A stretch of DNA of 64,000 nucleotides, from assembly GCF_013248965.1 (NCBI RefSeq), contig NZ_JABRVQ010000015.1:1-64000 (forward strand), read 5' to 3'. The stretch's first letter is position 1; every line of letters starts with the position of its first letter. Below the pieces are notes generated by a model, which had not been told where the DNA came from, made no database searches, and saw only the letters and a program-made list of their open reading frames with translations. The DNA comes from Psychrobacter okhotskensis (GTDB taxonomy: Bacteria; Pseudomonadota; Gammaproteobacteria; Pseudomonadales; Moraxellaceae). Shown in pieces: positions 24,967 to 33,818 of the stretch. Made by a program: the position numbers and the translations under genes.

Positions 24967-27339
24967 TTAATAATCTACAGTGTAGCTCAAGCCGTAAGTT
25001 GTGCCCGAGGCAGGTAGACGATTCAAGTCGCCATAAGTTGTTTGATGATAGACCGTTAGATAATCCTTATTGAGTAAGTTATAAACCCCATAGTCTACTC
25101 GGCCTACTGGCATTTTTACTTGTCCCAAAACGTCTAGTGTCATATAACCTGTCACTGGCAATGCGCTAGAATCAGGGTCTTTCTGTTGATCCTTAAAGGC
25201 TTTATCATCACCGCCAATTGCTAACGCTTGTAGACGTACATTACTGCCTTCATCAAAGTTGTATTGCGCAAATGCGGTGCCTTTAAGTGGCGTCAAGCGC
25301 ACGGCATCGAGCTCCAACCAATCGCCATCTTTGTCGTACTGACCACGGGTATAGGCGACACTGCCACCCACTTGCCATTGCTCATTAATATCGTGACTGA
25401 ATGAGCCTTCTACGCCGTAGACACGCTCATCGGTATCGACCACTTCTACCGTATAGTCATTGGTAAAGCGTACCGTTTTGTCTGATTCGTTATAAAAACC
25501 GCTCAAGCGTGCCGCTGTATCACCGTGTTTTCCTTGCCAACCAAACTCATAGTTATTGGTTGCAATCGGTTGAACATTGTCTGAATTAACCACGAAACCG
25601 GCACGCACATCACGCAGTGCTCGCTGTATATCTGCGGTATCAAGACCTTGTGAAAAATTGGCAAACAATTGATCTTTCGGTGTTATCTGATAGCTGGTAC
25701 CAAGATTGAAAAGTACTTTGTCATGGTCGGTGTTGCCTTTTTCTACGTCGCCTGCTTGATAGTCAATGCCATAAGCTGCACTTGTCCCGCTAATAGCAGC
25801 ACTATTAAAATACTCTTCAAGCAGCTGCTCATAGATGGGCGTAAAGGTATCAGTCTCTGACTTCAATTTTTGGTAACGCACACCAGCACTGGTATGCCAC
25901 TTGTCGGTCAAGTCAACATCTGCATTGACAAAAGCACCCCATTTATCGATGGTGGTATCTGGTCCACCACTGTAAGTAAGCCCATTGGTTTGGGCGGTCA
26001 AGCCATTACTAGCAATAAACGTGTTTAGATCTTGACCATAATAGGTCTGCTCACTGTTTTCGCGTTCGACATCCACACCATAACTAAATAGGGTATTTTT
26101 GCCTGCGATTTCGGTTTCAGTTTGCATCGCTGCACGCAGACCCATTACCTCAATCTCTGCTTCTGATTGAGTGACAAATGTTGCAGCGCTCTTTAGTTTT
26201 TTCAATGCAATTTCATCAGTGAGGCCATTTGCCTGCCATACTTCAGCTGCTTGGTCTCCTGCAGTTTTACCTGAAGGATAAAAACGACCCTTTTCGTTTC
26301 TGTAGTAGCCCGTTACACTTAAGCTAGAACCTGAACCCGCAAAATCATCATCACTATAATTTAAATTCACGGAGCTTTTTTCGGTATAAGGCTGGTTTTC
26401 TACGTTGGCGCCATCAACGGCTTTTAAAGATGGTGGTGCATCCTCAGGTTTTAACAAGACCTGTAAATTATCACCATAATCTGGGCCATAGTCAGTATCT
26501 TGCTTATCTTTATAGTAAGTCGCTGCGAGATCAAGACGTTGGGTATCCGTTAGCTCTACACCTAAGCTACCATTCACACTTAGTGACTCGGTATCTTGTT
26601 GATCCGTTTGATTGACATCAGGACTAACTCGGTCGCCTTTGCTATCGAACTTACCACCTTTGGTCTCATAATCAACATCTAAGCGTCCATAAGCCCGCTC
26701 GCCGCCATACCCTAAGGTTTGCCCTACATTATAGCCAAATGAATCTGAGTCAAAGTCGCGGCTACTACTAACGCCCACTCTGGTTTGTCTAATAGGGCCA
26801 TAACCCACCAGAGATTTAGTCACAAGGTTAATCAGGCCACCTGACGCGCCAGCACCATAGATACTAGTGGCACCCGAAAGCACCTCTACCCGCTCAAGCT
26901 GTGACGTATCAATACTGTTAAGCTCACGTGAAAGACTGCGTGAACCGCTTAATGGTACACCATTTAGCAAAAACTGTACTGGACGGCCATGCATGGTGGT
27001 GCCGTAGTTACTGGTCGAACCACTACTGGCACCCAAGCTCGGAATCAGCTGTGCCAAGATGTCACCAGTAGTACGATTGCCTGTCGCCTGCATCTGCAGC
27101 TCATTTTCGGTAATTACCTGCGTGACGGCAGGCATCTCGCTAATTTTTTGTGCCAGAGCCGTACCTGTTCTGGCGTTAGCAGTGACCGTAATGGCATCCA
27201 AAGTCACGTTTGGCTCATCACTAGCAGCTGAATTTTCGACTGTATCTGTCGTTGAAACGTCGATATTAGTTTCTGCATATAGTTGTTGACTGATACAAAG
27301 CGTAAGAACGGATAGAGCAACTTGATGATGGCGTTTCAT
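24967..27339 (-). CDS. TonB-dependent siderophore receptor
   Basis: Outer-membrane beta-barrel receptor of about 790 residues. I place the start at ATG 27339 (MKRHHQVALSVLTLC), which opens a standard signal peptide ending in ...YAE; a TTG nine codons earlier is less likely. A plug domain follows (DAITVTANAR, then AMTTGDILAQLIPSLG-type and GATSIYGAGASGGLINLVTK), then repeated amphipathic barrel strands ending in an aromatic residue (LSYTVDY). Its neighbours are a ferric-siderophore ABC importer and a siderophore-interacting reductase, so the ligand is probably a ferric siderophore. A 15-bp Fur box lies 90 bases upstream, so iron repression is expected. Substrate identity cannot be read from sequence. 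Confidence 0.9.
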   Translation of the reverse strand: MKRHHQVALSVLTLCISQQLYAETNIDVSTTDTVENSAASDEPNVTLDAITVTANARTGTALAQKISEMPAVTQVITENELQMQATGNRTTGDILAQLIPSLGASSGSTSNYGTTMHGRPVQFLLNGVPLSGSRSLSRELNSIDTSQLERVEVLSGATSIYGAGASGGLINLVTKSLVGYGPIRQTRVGVSSSRDFDSDSFGYNVGQTLGYGGERAYGRLDVDYETKGGKFDSKGDRVSPDVNQTDQQDTESLSVNGSLGVELTDTQRLDLAATYYKDKQDTDYGPDYGDNLQVLLKPEDAPPSLKAVDGANVENQPYTEKSSVNLNYSDDDFAGSGSSLSVTGYYRNEKGRFYPSGKTAGDQAAEVWQANGLTDEIALKKLKSAATFVTQSEAEIEVMGLRAAMQTETEIAGKNTLFSYGVDVERENSEQTYYGQDLNTFIASNGLTAQTNGLTYSGGPDTTIDKWGAFVNADVDLTDKWHTSAGVRYQKLKSETDTFTPIYEQLLEEYFNSAAISGTSAAYGIDYQAGDVEKGNTDHDKVLFNLGTSYQITPKDQLFANFSQGLDTADIQRALRDVRAGFVVNSDNVQPIATNNYEFGWQGKHGDTAARLSGFYNESDKTVRFTNDYTVEVVDTDERVYGVEGSFSHDINEQWQVGGSVAYTRGQYDKDGDWLELDAVRLTPLKGTAFAQYNFDEGSNVRLQALAIGGDDKAFKDQQKDPDSSALPVTGYMTLDVLGQVKMPVGRVDYGVYNLLNKDYLTVYHQTTYGDLNRLPASGTTYGLSYTVDY

Positions 27340-27422
27340 ATTCACTTCACTTAATTGGAGGGTCAAATAGTGGTAAAAGTTATATTTAGCTAATAATACT
27401 GTGTGTACTAAGTTTGTGAATG

Positions 27423-27469
27423 ATATTGTAAATGATAATCATTTTTATTTCTACAATTATTTACAATAT
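27423..27469 (-). promoter_or_regulatory. Fur box and nested inverted repeat before the receptor gene
   Basis: AAATGAT-A-ATCATTT (27430-27444) is a perfect 7-1-7 palindrome, the classical Fur recognition pattern. Around it a second inverted repeat, ATATTGTAAAT (27423-27433) with ATTTACAATAT (27459-27469), encloses the site. The second repeat could be a binding site for another regulator or simply overlap the promoter. Confidence 0.75.
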
Positions 27470-27523
27470 TGTGAATGCCATCCTTGGCTAAAAGAGCTTG
27501 CTTAAGCGTTGTTTAAGTAATGG

Positions 27524-27930
27524 CTACTTAAATAGTTGATCTAACTGATTATGACGATAAGCATCAAAAAATAGCTGAAACTTAACGTCATCTTCGCGGT
27601 GTTTCTTTTGGCAGTCTGCTGATAGTTGTTGTGCCATGGCAGCAGACAATACAAACACCCCATCATTATCCATAATGGCAATATCGCCTGAGCAAATGGA
27701 CGTTGTTTGTTCACTAAAGTAATAATAAATATTGGACACGACCTTCCCTTGTTCCTCATTACTTTTGAAGGTAGTAACGGCACTGATACCCTGTGCAAAT
27801 ACAGGGAAACCTAACTTACTTTTATCCAGTGGGTGAAAAGGACAATTGATTAATGATGCCCACTGCTCTGCGGCGATTAATGCCTAGTGCCAAAAATCAA
27901 TGATATTTCCGTCTTGATAAGTTAAAGTAA
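27524..27930 (-). pseudogene. RraA-like (4-hydroxy-2-oxoglutarate aldolase family) remnant
   Basis: On the minus strand the translation reads GFPVFAQGISAVTTF near 27790, later SICSGDIAIMDNDGVFVL, in the order seen in the C-terminal half of RraA/HMG-aldolase proteins (PVFARG, then PGDxVxADxDGVxVxP). An in-frame TAG lies at about 27884, upstream of which the same frame continues (GFTLTYQDGNIIDFWH) until it meets the MFS gene. The N-terminal half with the catalytic glycine/aspartate loop is missing. The family match is weak. The intact tail from 27739 encodes only 71 residues. Confidence 0.35.
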
Positions 27931-27951
27931 ACCCCGATACGGGGTGTTTGT

Positions 27952-29436
27952 TTATGGGGATCGTGGTAATTTGCACGCTGAAGGGATTGTGAATAATAAA
28001 ATCACCGCGATGACCACCAGTATTTCTTGAATCGAGCTTGCCATGCCGTCACTACTACCTGCTGCTAATAACTGCGCACTTCGACTGCCTATATAAAGGG
28101 TGGACAGCGTGATAAATATAGTAGAGATGATACGGCGACTGATGTTATTAAGGGCGGCTCCCTCAGTGACCGCGTCTTTGGGTAAGCTGCTAAAACCAAC
28201 GGTAGTGGTCGGCAGATACGCCAAACCTACCCCAATACCTCGCACACTCATAATTAGCATTAATAGCCAAAGCGTAGGCTGATACAAGCACCATGCCAGC
28301 ATCAAAGTAGACAGCGCACTAATCGCAATTCCTACGATGCCAATCCCTCGGGCACCTTGCTTATCTACCATCTTGCCAGCGTAATGCGTGGTGATACTGG
28401 CCACGAGCGTCGCGACCATCAGGACAATACCTGTCCATAAAGCACTTTCGCCCATCACATCTTGTATCACCACGGGCAATAACAAGAGACACAGCATCAA
28501 ACCGACTGTTTGGCTAATGCTGATGATATTACTGTGCAAATAGGTTTTATTATTGAACAAGCGCACGTTTAATAATGGATATTTCTGCCGCCGCTCATAT
28601 GCCCACCAAACCATCGCGGACAGTAGAAACCCAATAGATAATAAACCCAACGTGGCTATCTTTAATAAGCCATCACTGCTGAGTAGCCCGCCAGTGAAGT
28701 CTACCTTCAGCGTACTCAGCCACACCATCATGGTCAATAGCCAAATGAGTAAGCTGATAAACCCAATGGTATCGAAAGGGCTTTTTTTATCATGTGAGCG
28801 CATATCAGGTATTAACCACCACACCATCGCCATGACCGCCGCACTGAGTGGCAAGGTAATGGCAAACAGTGTCCACCACGCAAACTGCTCAACCAAGTAA
28901 GCACCGACCAAAGGGCCAAACGCCAACGACATCATAATGACAATGCCCCATAGCGCCATTACTCTGCCGTGCTGTTTCTGCGGATAAATCTGATATAGCA
29001 TACCAATAGACAGCGGGATAATCAGACCGCCACTCAGTCCTTGTATGGCTCTGGCAATGATGACAAAGCTCATGCTAGACGCCAGCATGCCAATGACTGA
29101 GCCCAGCATAAATCCAAAAATTGCCGCCAAATAAACATGCTTAAACGGAAACTTTTTGTTTAAGTAGCCACTCAGCATTAGCCCTACACTCATGGCCAAG
29201 ACATAAGCATTTAACACCCAGCCCCCCATCACGATATCGACATCAAACGCCGACATAAAGACAGGAATCGCTGGATTGAGCGCACTATTACTAAAGCTGA
29301 CCACCGTACCGCCGAGCAGTAGTGTCAGTAACACCTGCTGTACCTGTTTGTCGGTAAAGCCATTACCACTACTATTCGAGGCTTCGTTTATAGGCGACTC
29401 ATTGGTAGATGCCTTATTTATAGGGGCGTTGCTCAT
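27952..29436 (-). CDS. DHA2-type MFS transporter, 14 transmembrane segments
   Basis: A 494-residue drug:H+ antiporter-2 family permease. About 14 hydrophobic helices are seen, with the motif-A-like region between helices 2 and 3 (GYLNKKFPFKHVYLA), motif C-like GGTVVSFSNSALNPAIPVF start and GLSGGLIIPLSIGMLYQI. It lies between the receptor and the fhu-type importer, and genes of this family at such sites often export siderophores or drugs. The direction of transport here is not shown. No good ribosome site precedes ATG 29436; instead the codon overlaps the stop of a 12-codon upstream frame (29436-29474) that has one, which suggests coupled translation. Confidence 0.85.
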   Translation of the reverse strand: MSNAPINKASTNESPINEASNSSGNGFTDKQVQQVLLTLLLGGTVVSFSNSALNPAIPVFMSAFDVDIVMGGWVLNAYVLAMSVGLMLSGYLNKKFPFKHVYLAAIFGFMLGSVIGMLASSMSFVIIARAIQGLSGGLIIPLSIGMLYQIYPQKQHGRVMALWGIVIMMSLAFGPLVGAYLVEQFAWWTLFAITLPLSAAVMAMVWWLIPDMRSHDKKSPFDTIGFISLLIWLLTMMVWLSTLKVDFTGGLLSSDGLLKIATLGLLSIGFLLSAMVWWAYERRQKYPLLNVRLFNNKTYLHSNIISISQTVGLMLCLLLLPVVIQDVMGESALWTGIVLMVATLVASITTHYAGKMVDKQGARGIGIVGIAISALSTLMLAWCLYQPTLWLLMLIMSVRGIGVGLAYLPTTTVGFSSLPKDAVTEGAALNNISRRIISTIFITLSTLYIGSRSAQLLAAGSSDGMASSIQEILVVIAVILLFTIPSACKLPRSP

Positions 29437-29474
29437 TAAGCAGCGGCACCATAAAATTGGGTGATGGTCGGCAT
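29436..29474 (-). CDS. 12-codon upstream ORF coupled to the MFS gene
   Basis: ATG 29474 follows AGGAGCAAGTC and encodes MPTITQFYGAAA, ending in a TAA that shares one base with the MFS start codon (TAATG). It has the stronger Shine-Dalgarno of the two. It is too short to be identified by homology. It may be a leader peptide for translational coupling, or a remnant of an older, longer N-terminus. Confidence 0.35.
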   Translation of the reverse strand: MPTITQFYGAAA

Positions 29475-29637
29475 GACTTGCTCCTAGTTATTATTTGGCT
29501 AGCCTGACGAGCACGTCATCCAATCTTGCTGAAATTTAGCATCGTTATTCTTATCAAAATGCTGATCAAATAAGGTTAGATAAGCCTCTGCTGAATGAAG
29601 TCAAAATTGTCGGCTATTCAATGCTTGCAGACATGAG

Positions 29638-31809
29638 CTATCTATTTGCTGAGGCTGGCACCTTACGAATGAGCCATAAGAAATATCCACCACCGATAAT
29701 GGCAGCAATCGTGCCCGCAGGCAGCTCATAAGGAAAAATAACGTAACGGCCAATCCAATCTGCTATCACCATTACCCCTGCCCCTAAAAGCGCAGCTAGT
29801 GGCAATTGCCGTTCAAGCTTCACAGCTCCCAGTGAAGTCGCCAAATGTGGCACCATCAAACCAATAAAACTCAATGGCCCGACCGCGAGTGTACTGGCCG
29901 TACTTAGCGCTGCTACCAATACCAATAGTGCAAGCGTCACTGGTGTCACTGCCACTCCCAAATTACGAGCGATTCCTGTACCCAAACCAAGCACGCGCAG
30001 CGGTTTTATAATCAGCAAACTGAGCGCAAATAAAATAAGGGCAATGCCAATAAGATACCAAACCGTACTCGGCTGGGCGCTATAAGTCGTCCCTGATAGC
30101 CAACTCAGCATCGCTTCTAGGCGCGGGTCACCAGATAATTTGACCATATGCATCACCCCATCCATCATCGCGGCAATACCGATGCCCACCAATAATAGAT
30201 AGCCTGAGCTTACCTTGCGTGCCAGCCAAATGATTAGTAATAGCACAGCCATCGCCCCTGATAATCCTGATATCAGCAACATCCCTGCCCCAGCGGACAA
30301 CCCCAAGCTTGGTAACAGCAAAAATCCTAAAATGACGCCAAGTGCCGCCCCCGAGCTCACACCTAAAACCTCGGGGCTTGCCATCGGATTACGGGTAAGC
30401 GTTTGCAATAATACGCCAGCGATAGCCAACATAAGACCCGTTGCCGCCGCGCTCAAACTGCGTGGCAGCCGATACTGCTGGGTGATCGCCCAATCCGTAC
30501 TAAGCCCCCAGCCATTGACGTCTTGGACAAAAAGACAAGCCAGCATGATAAGTGCGAGCACGCCAATACCCCATCGCCAAAATGCGATGGATATATGCTT
30601 GCCTGTAAGCATCGGTGTCACGGTTTCTATACGCTCGCGGCGCTGTCGCAAAATCAGCCAAATAATCAGTGGCGCACCAAGAATACCTGTCAGCGCTCCT
30701 GCTGGAATTTGCATATCGAGTATCGGCTCTAACAGTAGCGCGACATTACTGGTCAGCCATAAAAGTAGCGCACCTAGAGCAAAGGCAGCTGCCAAGCGTT
30801 TGCTAATGGAGGAGATACCCAGCGCATTGACCAAACTGGCAGCACCAAGACCAATAAAACCAATCAGACCCACTTCACTAATGACCAAAGCCGTCACGAT
30901 AGCCACGATGAGCACCACCAATGCACGTATACCATTAATAGGCACACCCAAACGCTTGGCTTGCAAATCATCTAAGCTCATTAGGGTTAACGGCTTTAGC
31001 AGCGGCAGACACACGAGCGCCATTACGACTGCCGTAATCGCCAGCATCGTACTGGTATGCCAGCTATTTTGTGCCAAAAAGCCAGCCGCCCATGACAGCA
31101 TGCCATTGCTACGCTCAGCGAAAAACAACACCAGTACATTGGCAACGGCGGCGAGCAAAATATTCACCACCAGACCCGCTAATATTAAAATTAAAGGGTT
31201 AAAGCGACTGGGTGCTGCCAAAGCAAATACCAGTCCCATACTAATAAGCGCACCGGCAAAGGCCACATAAAGCCCACCATAAATCGCCAAGCTTGGCAAA
31301 AATAGCGTCACGATAAGCATGGCTAATTGTGCTCCCACGCCGACGCCTAAGGTGGTGTCTGAGGCCAATGGGTTTTTGACCAATTGTTGCAGCAAAATAC
31401 TGACGACGCCCAGCAATCCCCCTGCCAATAGCGCCACTATACTGGTCGCCACTATATGCAGCTGCGTCGCCATACTGGTAATATCCAATTGCGCACTGGG
31501 CAGCAATAAATCGCTAACGGGCCGCGTCCACTCTTGATCTACTAATGCCCAAGCACTCCATAATGATAAAGCCGCTAGTCCGATGAGCATTACCCACAGT
31601 CGCCAAGACATACTGGCAAACAAAGAAGTCTGGAGATTTGGTTGGTTGGGTGGCAGCGATGACTGTTTTGATGACGTCAATGAAGATGACGACGATAATG
31701 GTTTTGGAGTCGTTACGATTTCAGAAGCTGATGTCATCGTATGAGCACTGTCAGTGTTGTTATTGATATGGTTATTGTGGTTGTTGTGAGTATCTGCATT
31801 GGCGCTCAT
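29638..31809 (-). CDS. fhuB: Ferric-siderophore ABC permease, fused double FhuB type
   Basis: A 723-residue inner-membrane permease with two FecCD-type halves in one chain, each with about nine to ten helices, as in FhuB for ferric hydroxamates. Each half carries the coupling-loop region (LGISSISKRLAAA in the first; LGVAVTPVTLALL and VGPLSFIGLMVPHLA in the second, versus VGLIGFIGLGAASLV). A histidine/asparagine-rich N-terminal tail of about 75 residues precedes the first helix, unusual for the family; it could be a metal-binding or disordered extension. It overlaps the substrate-binding-protein gene by four bases (ATGA) and so is translationally coupled. It should pair with the ATPase at 32888. 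Confidence 0.9.
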   Translation of the reverse strand: MSANADTHNNHNNHINNNTDSAHTMTSASEIVTTPKPLSSSSSLTSSKQSSLPPNQPNLQTSLFASMSWRLWVMLIGLAALSLWSAWALVDQEWTRPVSDLLLPSAQLDITSMATQLHIVATSIVALLAGGLLGVVSILLQQLVKNPLASDTTLGVGVGAQLAMLIVTLFLPSLAIYGGLYVAFAGALISMGLVFALAAPSRFNPLILILAGLVVNILLAAVANVLVLFFAERSNGMLSWAAGFLAQNSWHTSTMLAITAVVMALVCLPLLKPLTLMSLDDLQAKRLGVPINGIRALVVLIVAIVTALVISEVGLIGFIGLGAASLVNALGISSISKRLAAAFALGALLLWLTSNVALLLEPILDMQIPAGALTGILGAPLIIWLILRQRRERIETVTPMLTGKHISIAFWRWGIGVLALIMLACLFVQDVNGWGLSTDWAITQQYRLPRSLSAAATGLMLAIAGVLLQTLTRNPMASPEVLGVSSGAALGVILGFLLLPSLGLSAGAGMLLISGLSGAMAVLLLIIWLARKVSSGYLLLVGIGIAAMMDGVMHMVKLSGDPRLEAMLSWLSGTTYSAQPSTVWYLIGIALILFALSLLIIKPLRVLGLGTGIARNLGVAVTPVTLALLVLVAALSTASTLAVGPLSFIGLMVPHLATSLGAVKLERQLPLAALLGAGVMVIADWIGRYVIFPYELPAGTIAAIIGGGYFLWLIRKVPASANR

Positions 31810-32828
31810 AGTACATCCCCGCCTTTTAATGAAACTTCTGACAAGTTATTTGCTAGGCTGACCAATGACGACATACCACCATAAATCCATACCGGTGGTA
31901 GCTCACCCACACAGCGGGTATCGCCATAGCCTAGACGTTGCCAAACCAAACTGTCCTCAATCTCAGCCCGCGTTATCGGACTCAGCGGGTCTATAATTAA
32001 CAGACAAGTCTCATCATCTAGTTGTGCCAAGTCGCCCATCCGTATGGGCACAAATCCCCAGCTATTTCCTTTACCTAATACCACCAGCTCCTTATCCATT
32101 TTGTCAAAAGCCGGCTTAAACAAGCTGTTGGTCACATACATACGCATATTATTGGCATCGGCAAACTGCACAACGGCGAATTTATTCACTTTGGGATAGC
32201 GCTGTCGAAACCGCTCACTGGCCAGATTAATGTCTTTATGACTTTTTACAATATAGTCTTCAGCCATCTTAGGGTTATCAATCAGTATGCCTAGCTCTCG
32301 CGTTGGTTCGGTATAGTCAGCCCACGTTGCCGTCTCCCCCTTGGCGGCAAACATCACAGATTCAGCAGGCACGTCCCCGTAGAGGTTGCGCGCATGCTTA
32401 TAAAAGAAGTTATCCACCACCAGATTAACGGGTAATTGGGCGATGAGTTCTGCATTGGGTTGATAGCGAATGCCCAAATCAATAATTGAGCTCGGCAAGG
32501 TAGGCGTACCTACCCACCTGTCCCACACTCTGACATCGCCAGTGGCAATCGGTGGATGACCCATAGCGGTCAAGGTCGCCGCATTGCCCCAGTCAGGGGA
32601 GGCAATATTAATGGTGTCGTTAGTGTGGTTGGTTTCGCCAGTATGATTGTCTGCTTTTGCAGCATTTTTAGAATGTGACTCATCAAGCTGGTCAGCGCTT
32701 TGTGCGGTCGTTGCATTATTACAAGCCGTTAAGACTAAACATACTGAAACGGTTAGCCATTTTAGGGTTGTTAGTGGCAAAACGGTTGACGGTTTGGACG
32801 ATTTATATTTATAAAAAACAGGACGCAT
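31806..32828 (-). CDS. fhuD: Siderophore-binding lipoprotein (FhuD type)
   Basis: Periplasmic substrate-binding protein of the iron-siderophore ABC family. From ATG 32828 (MRPVFYKYK) a basic region leads to the hydrophobic core and lipobox LVLTAC, so the mature protein is a lipoprotein with cysteine 1. Alternative GTG 32888 overlaps the ATPase stop (TAGTG) and would add 20 residues with no clear purpose. The body has a helical-backbone (class III) fold pattern with a DLGIRYQPNAELIAQLPVNLVV-type N-lobe start and a C-lobe IDPLSPITRAEIEDSLVW. It takes the ferric siderophore from the receptor to FhuB. Its stop overlaps fhuB by four bases. Confidence 0.8.
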   Translation of the reverse strand: MRPVFYKYKSSKPSTVLPLTTLKWLTVSVCLVLTACNNATTAQSADQLDESHSKNAAKADNHTGETNHTNDTINIASPDWGNAATLTAMGHPPIATGDVRVWDRWVGTPTLPSSIIDLGIRYQPNAELIAQLPVNLVVDNFFYKHARNLYGDVPAESVMFAAKGETATWADYTEPTRELGILIDNPKMAEDYIVKSHKDINLASERFRQRYPKVNKFAVVQFADANNMRMYVTNSLFKPAFDKMDKELVVLGKGNSWGFVPIRMGDLAQLDDETCLLIIDPLSPITRAEIEDSLVWQRLGYGDTRCVGELPPVWIYGGMSSLVSLANNLSEVSLKGGDVL

Positions 32829-32887
32829 AGAAGCATATCTTTGTAGGCGAGTTAAGAAGAAAGAATAAAAAAAGCAAATACCGAGCA

Positions 32888-33664
32888 CTACGCCACTGCG
32901 ACGGGCTGACCAGTGACTGGATGGCTAAGTAACTGCATATCGATATTGAATATATCGTGCAATATTTTGGGTTGCATGGTGCTGGACACATCACCGTTAT
33001 GACAAACGTGACCGTTCTTTAGCGCAATGATTCGATCTGCATACTGCGCGGCCAAATTAATATCATGCACAATGATGACCACACTCAAACCTTGCTCATC
33101 GACTAAGCGACGAATAAGCTGAATAACCTCGATTTGATAATGTATGTCAAGGGCAGCCAGTGGCTCATCGAGTAACAGATATCTGGTATCTTGCGCCAGA
33201 CACATCGCCAGCCACACTCGGGCGCGCTCGCCGCCTGAGAGAGTCGCGGTAATACGGTCAGCGAACGCTTCTGTTTGAGTCACTCTCAGCGCTTGCGCGA
33301 CTTTTTCTTTATCCATTTGGGTTGGCTTTTGCAGCCATTTTTGATGTGGATAACGCCCTAGCATGATCAGCTCACGTACCGTAAATCCAGCCGCTTCAGG
33401 CAGTTGCTGCGGCAAATAAGCCATTTGCCGCGCCAGCTCTTTACTACCGTAATCGCTAATAGATCGCTCATCCAAAGTGATGCTACCGCTACTACTGCTC
33501 ATCTCGCCTGCCAAAGCTTTAATCAAGGTCGATTTGCCCGAGCCGTTATGCCCTACTAGGGCGACCAATTGATTGCTGGCAATCTCACAGCTCACATTGT
33601 CTAGTAAAGTATTCCCTTGACGACTAATAGTCAGTTGGTTTGCACGTAGCATATAGGCACTCAC
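32888..33664 (-). CDS. fhuC: Ferric-siderophore ABC ATPase (FhuC type)
   Basis: A 258-residue ABC ATPase with Walker A GHNGSGKST (near residue 38), Q-loop AYLPQQLPE, signature LSGGERARVWLA (near 143), Walker B LLLDEPLAALD and the switch histidine VIIVHDIN. The pattern is the FepC/FhuC siderophore class. It is the promoter-proximal gene of fhuCDB. Upstream, 118 bases separate it from the divergent reductase gene and contain a Fur box, so iron limitation should induce all of them. The product drives ATP-dependent transport of ferric siderophore through FhuB. Confidence 0.93.
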   Translation of the reverse strand: MSAYMLRANQLTISRQGNTLLDNVSCEIASNQLVALVGHNGSGKSTLIKALAGEMSSSSGSITLDERSISDYGSKELARQMAYLPQQLPEAAGFTVRELIMLGRYPHQKWLQKPTQMDKEKVAQALRVTQTEAFADRITATLSGGERARVWLAMCLAQDTRYLLLDEPLAALDIHYQIEVIQLIRRLVDEQGLSVVIIVHDINLAAQYADRIIALKNGHVCHNGDVSSTMQPKILHDIFNIDMQLLSHPVTGQPVAVA

Positions 33665-33739
33665 GGTTAATAAAATTAATGGTCAATAAAAATCGTTGTC
33701 GGTAACTTGATATGACAATAAAAATCGATTTTACTCGCA

Positions 33740-33764
33740 AATGATAATAAAAACAATTATCATT
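33740..33764. promoter_or_regulatory. Fur-box palindrome in the fhuC / reductase divergent promoter
   Basis: AATGATAAT (33740-33748) and ATTATCATT (33756-33764) are perfect inverted copies separated by seven bases; each half is the standard Fur half-site GATAAT/ATTATC. The site lies between the two divergent genes and could repress both in iron-replete cells. Confidence 0.7.
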
Positions 33765-33818
33765 ACCAAAAAATAAATAATCTTGTTCCTCAATTCACTG
33801 TTGCTTGTGAGTATTAAT

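Noticed and set aside
27541..27798. 85-codon frame overlapping the RraA-like remnant
   Set aside because: Shadow frame of the remnant; its translation has no family resemblance.
30215..31270. 351-codon open frame antisense to fhuB
   Set aside because: The minus-strand FhuB frame has complete family motifs; the antisense product is rich in low-complexity S/A/P/K and has no ribosome site.
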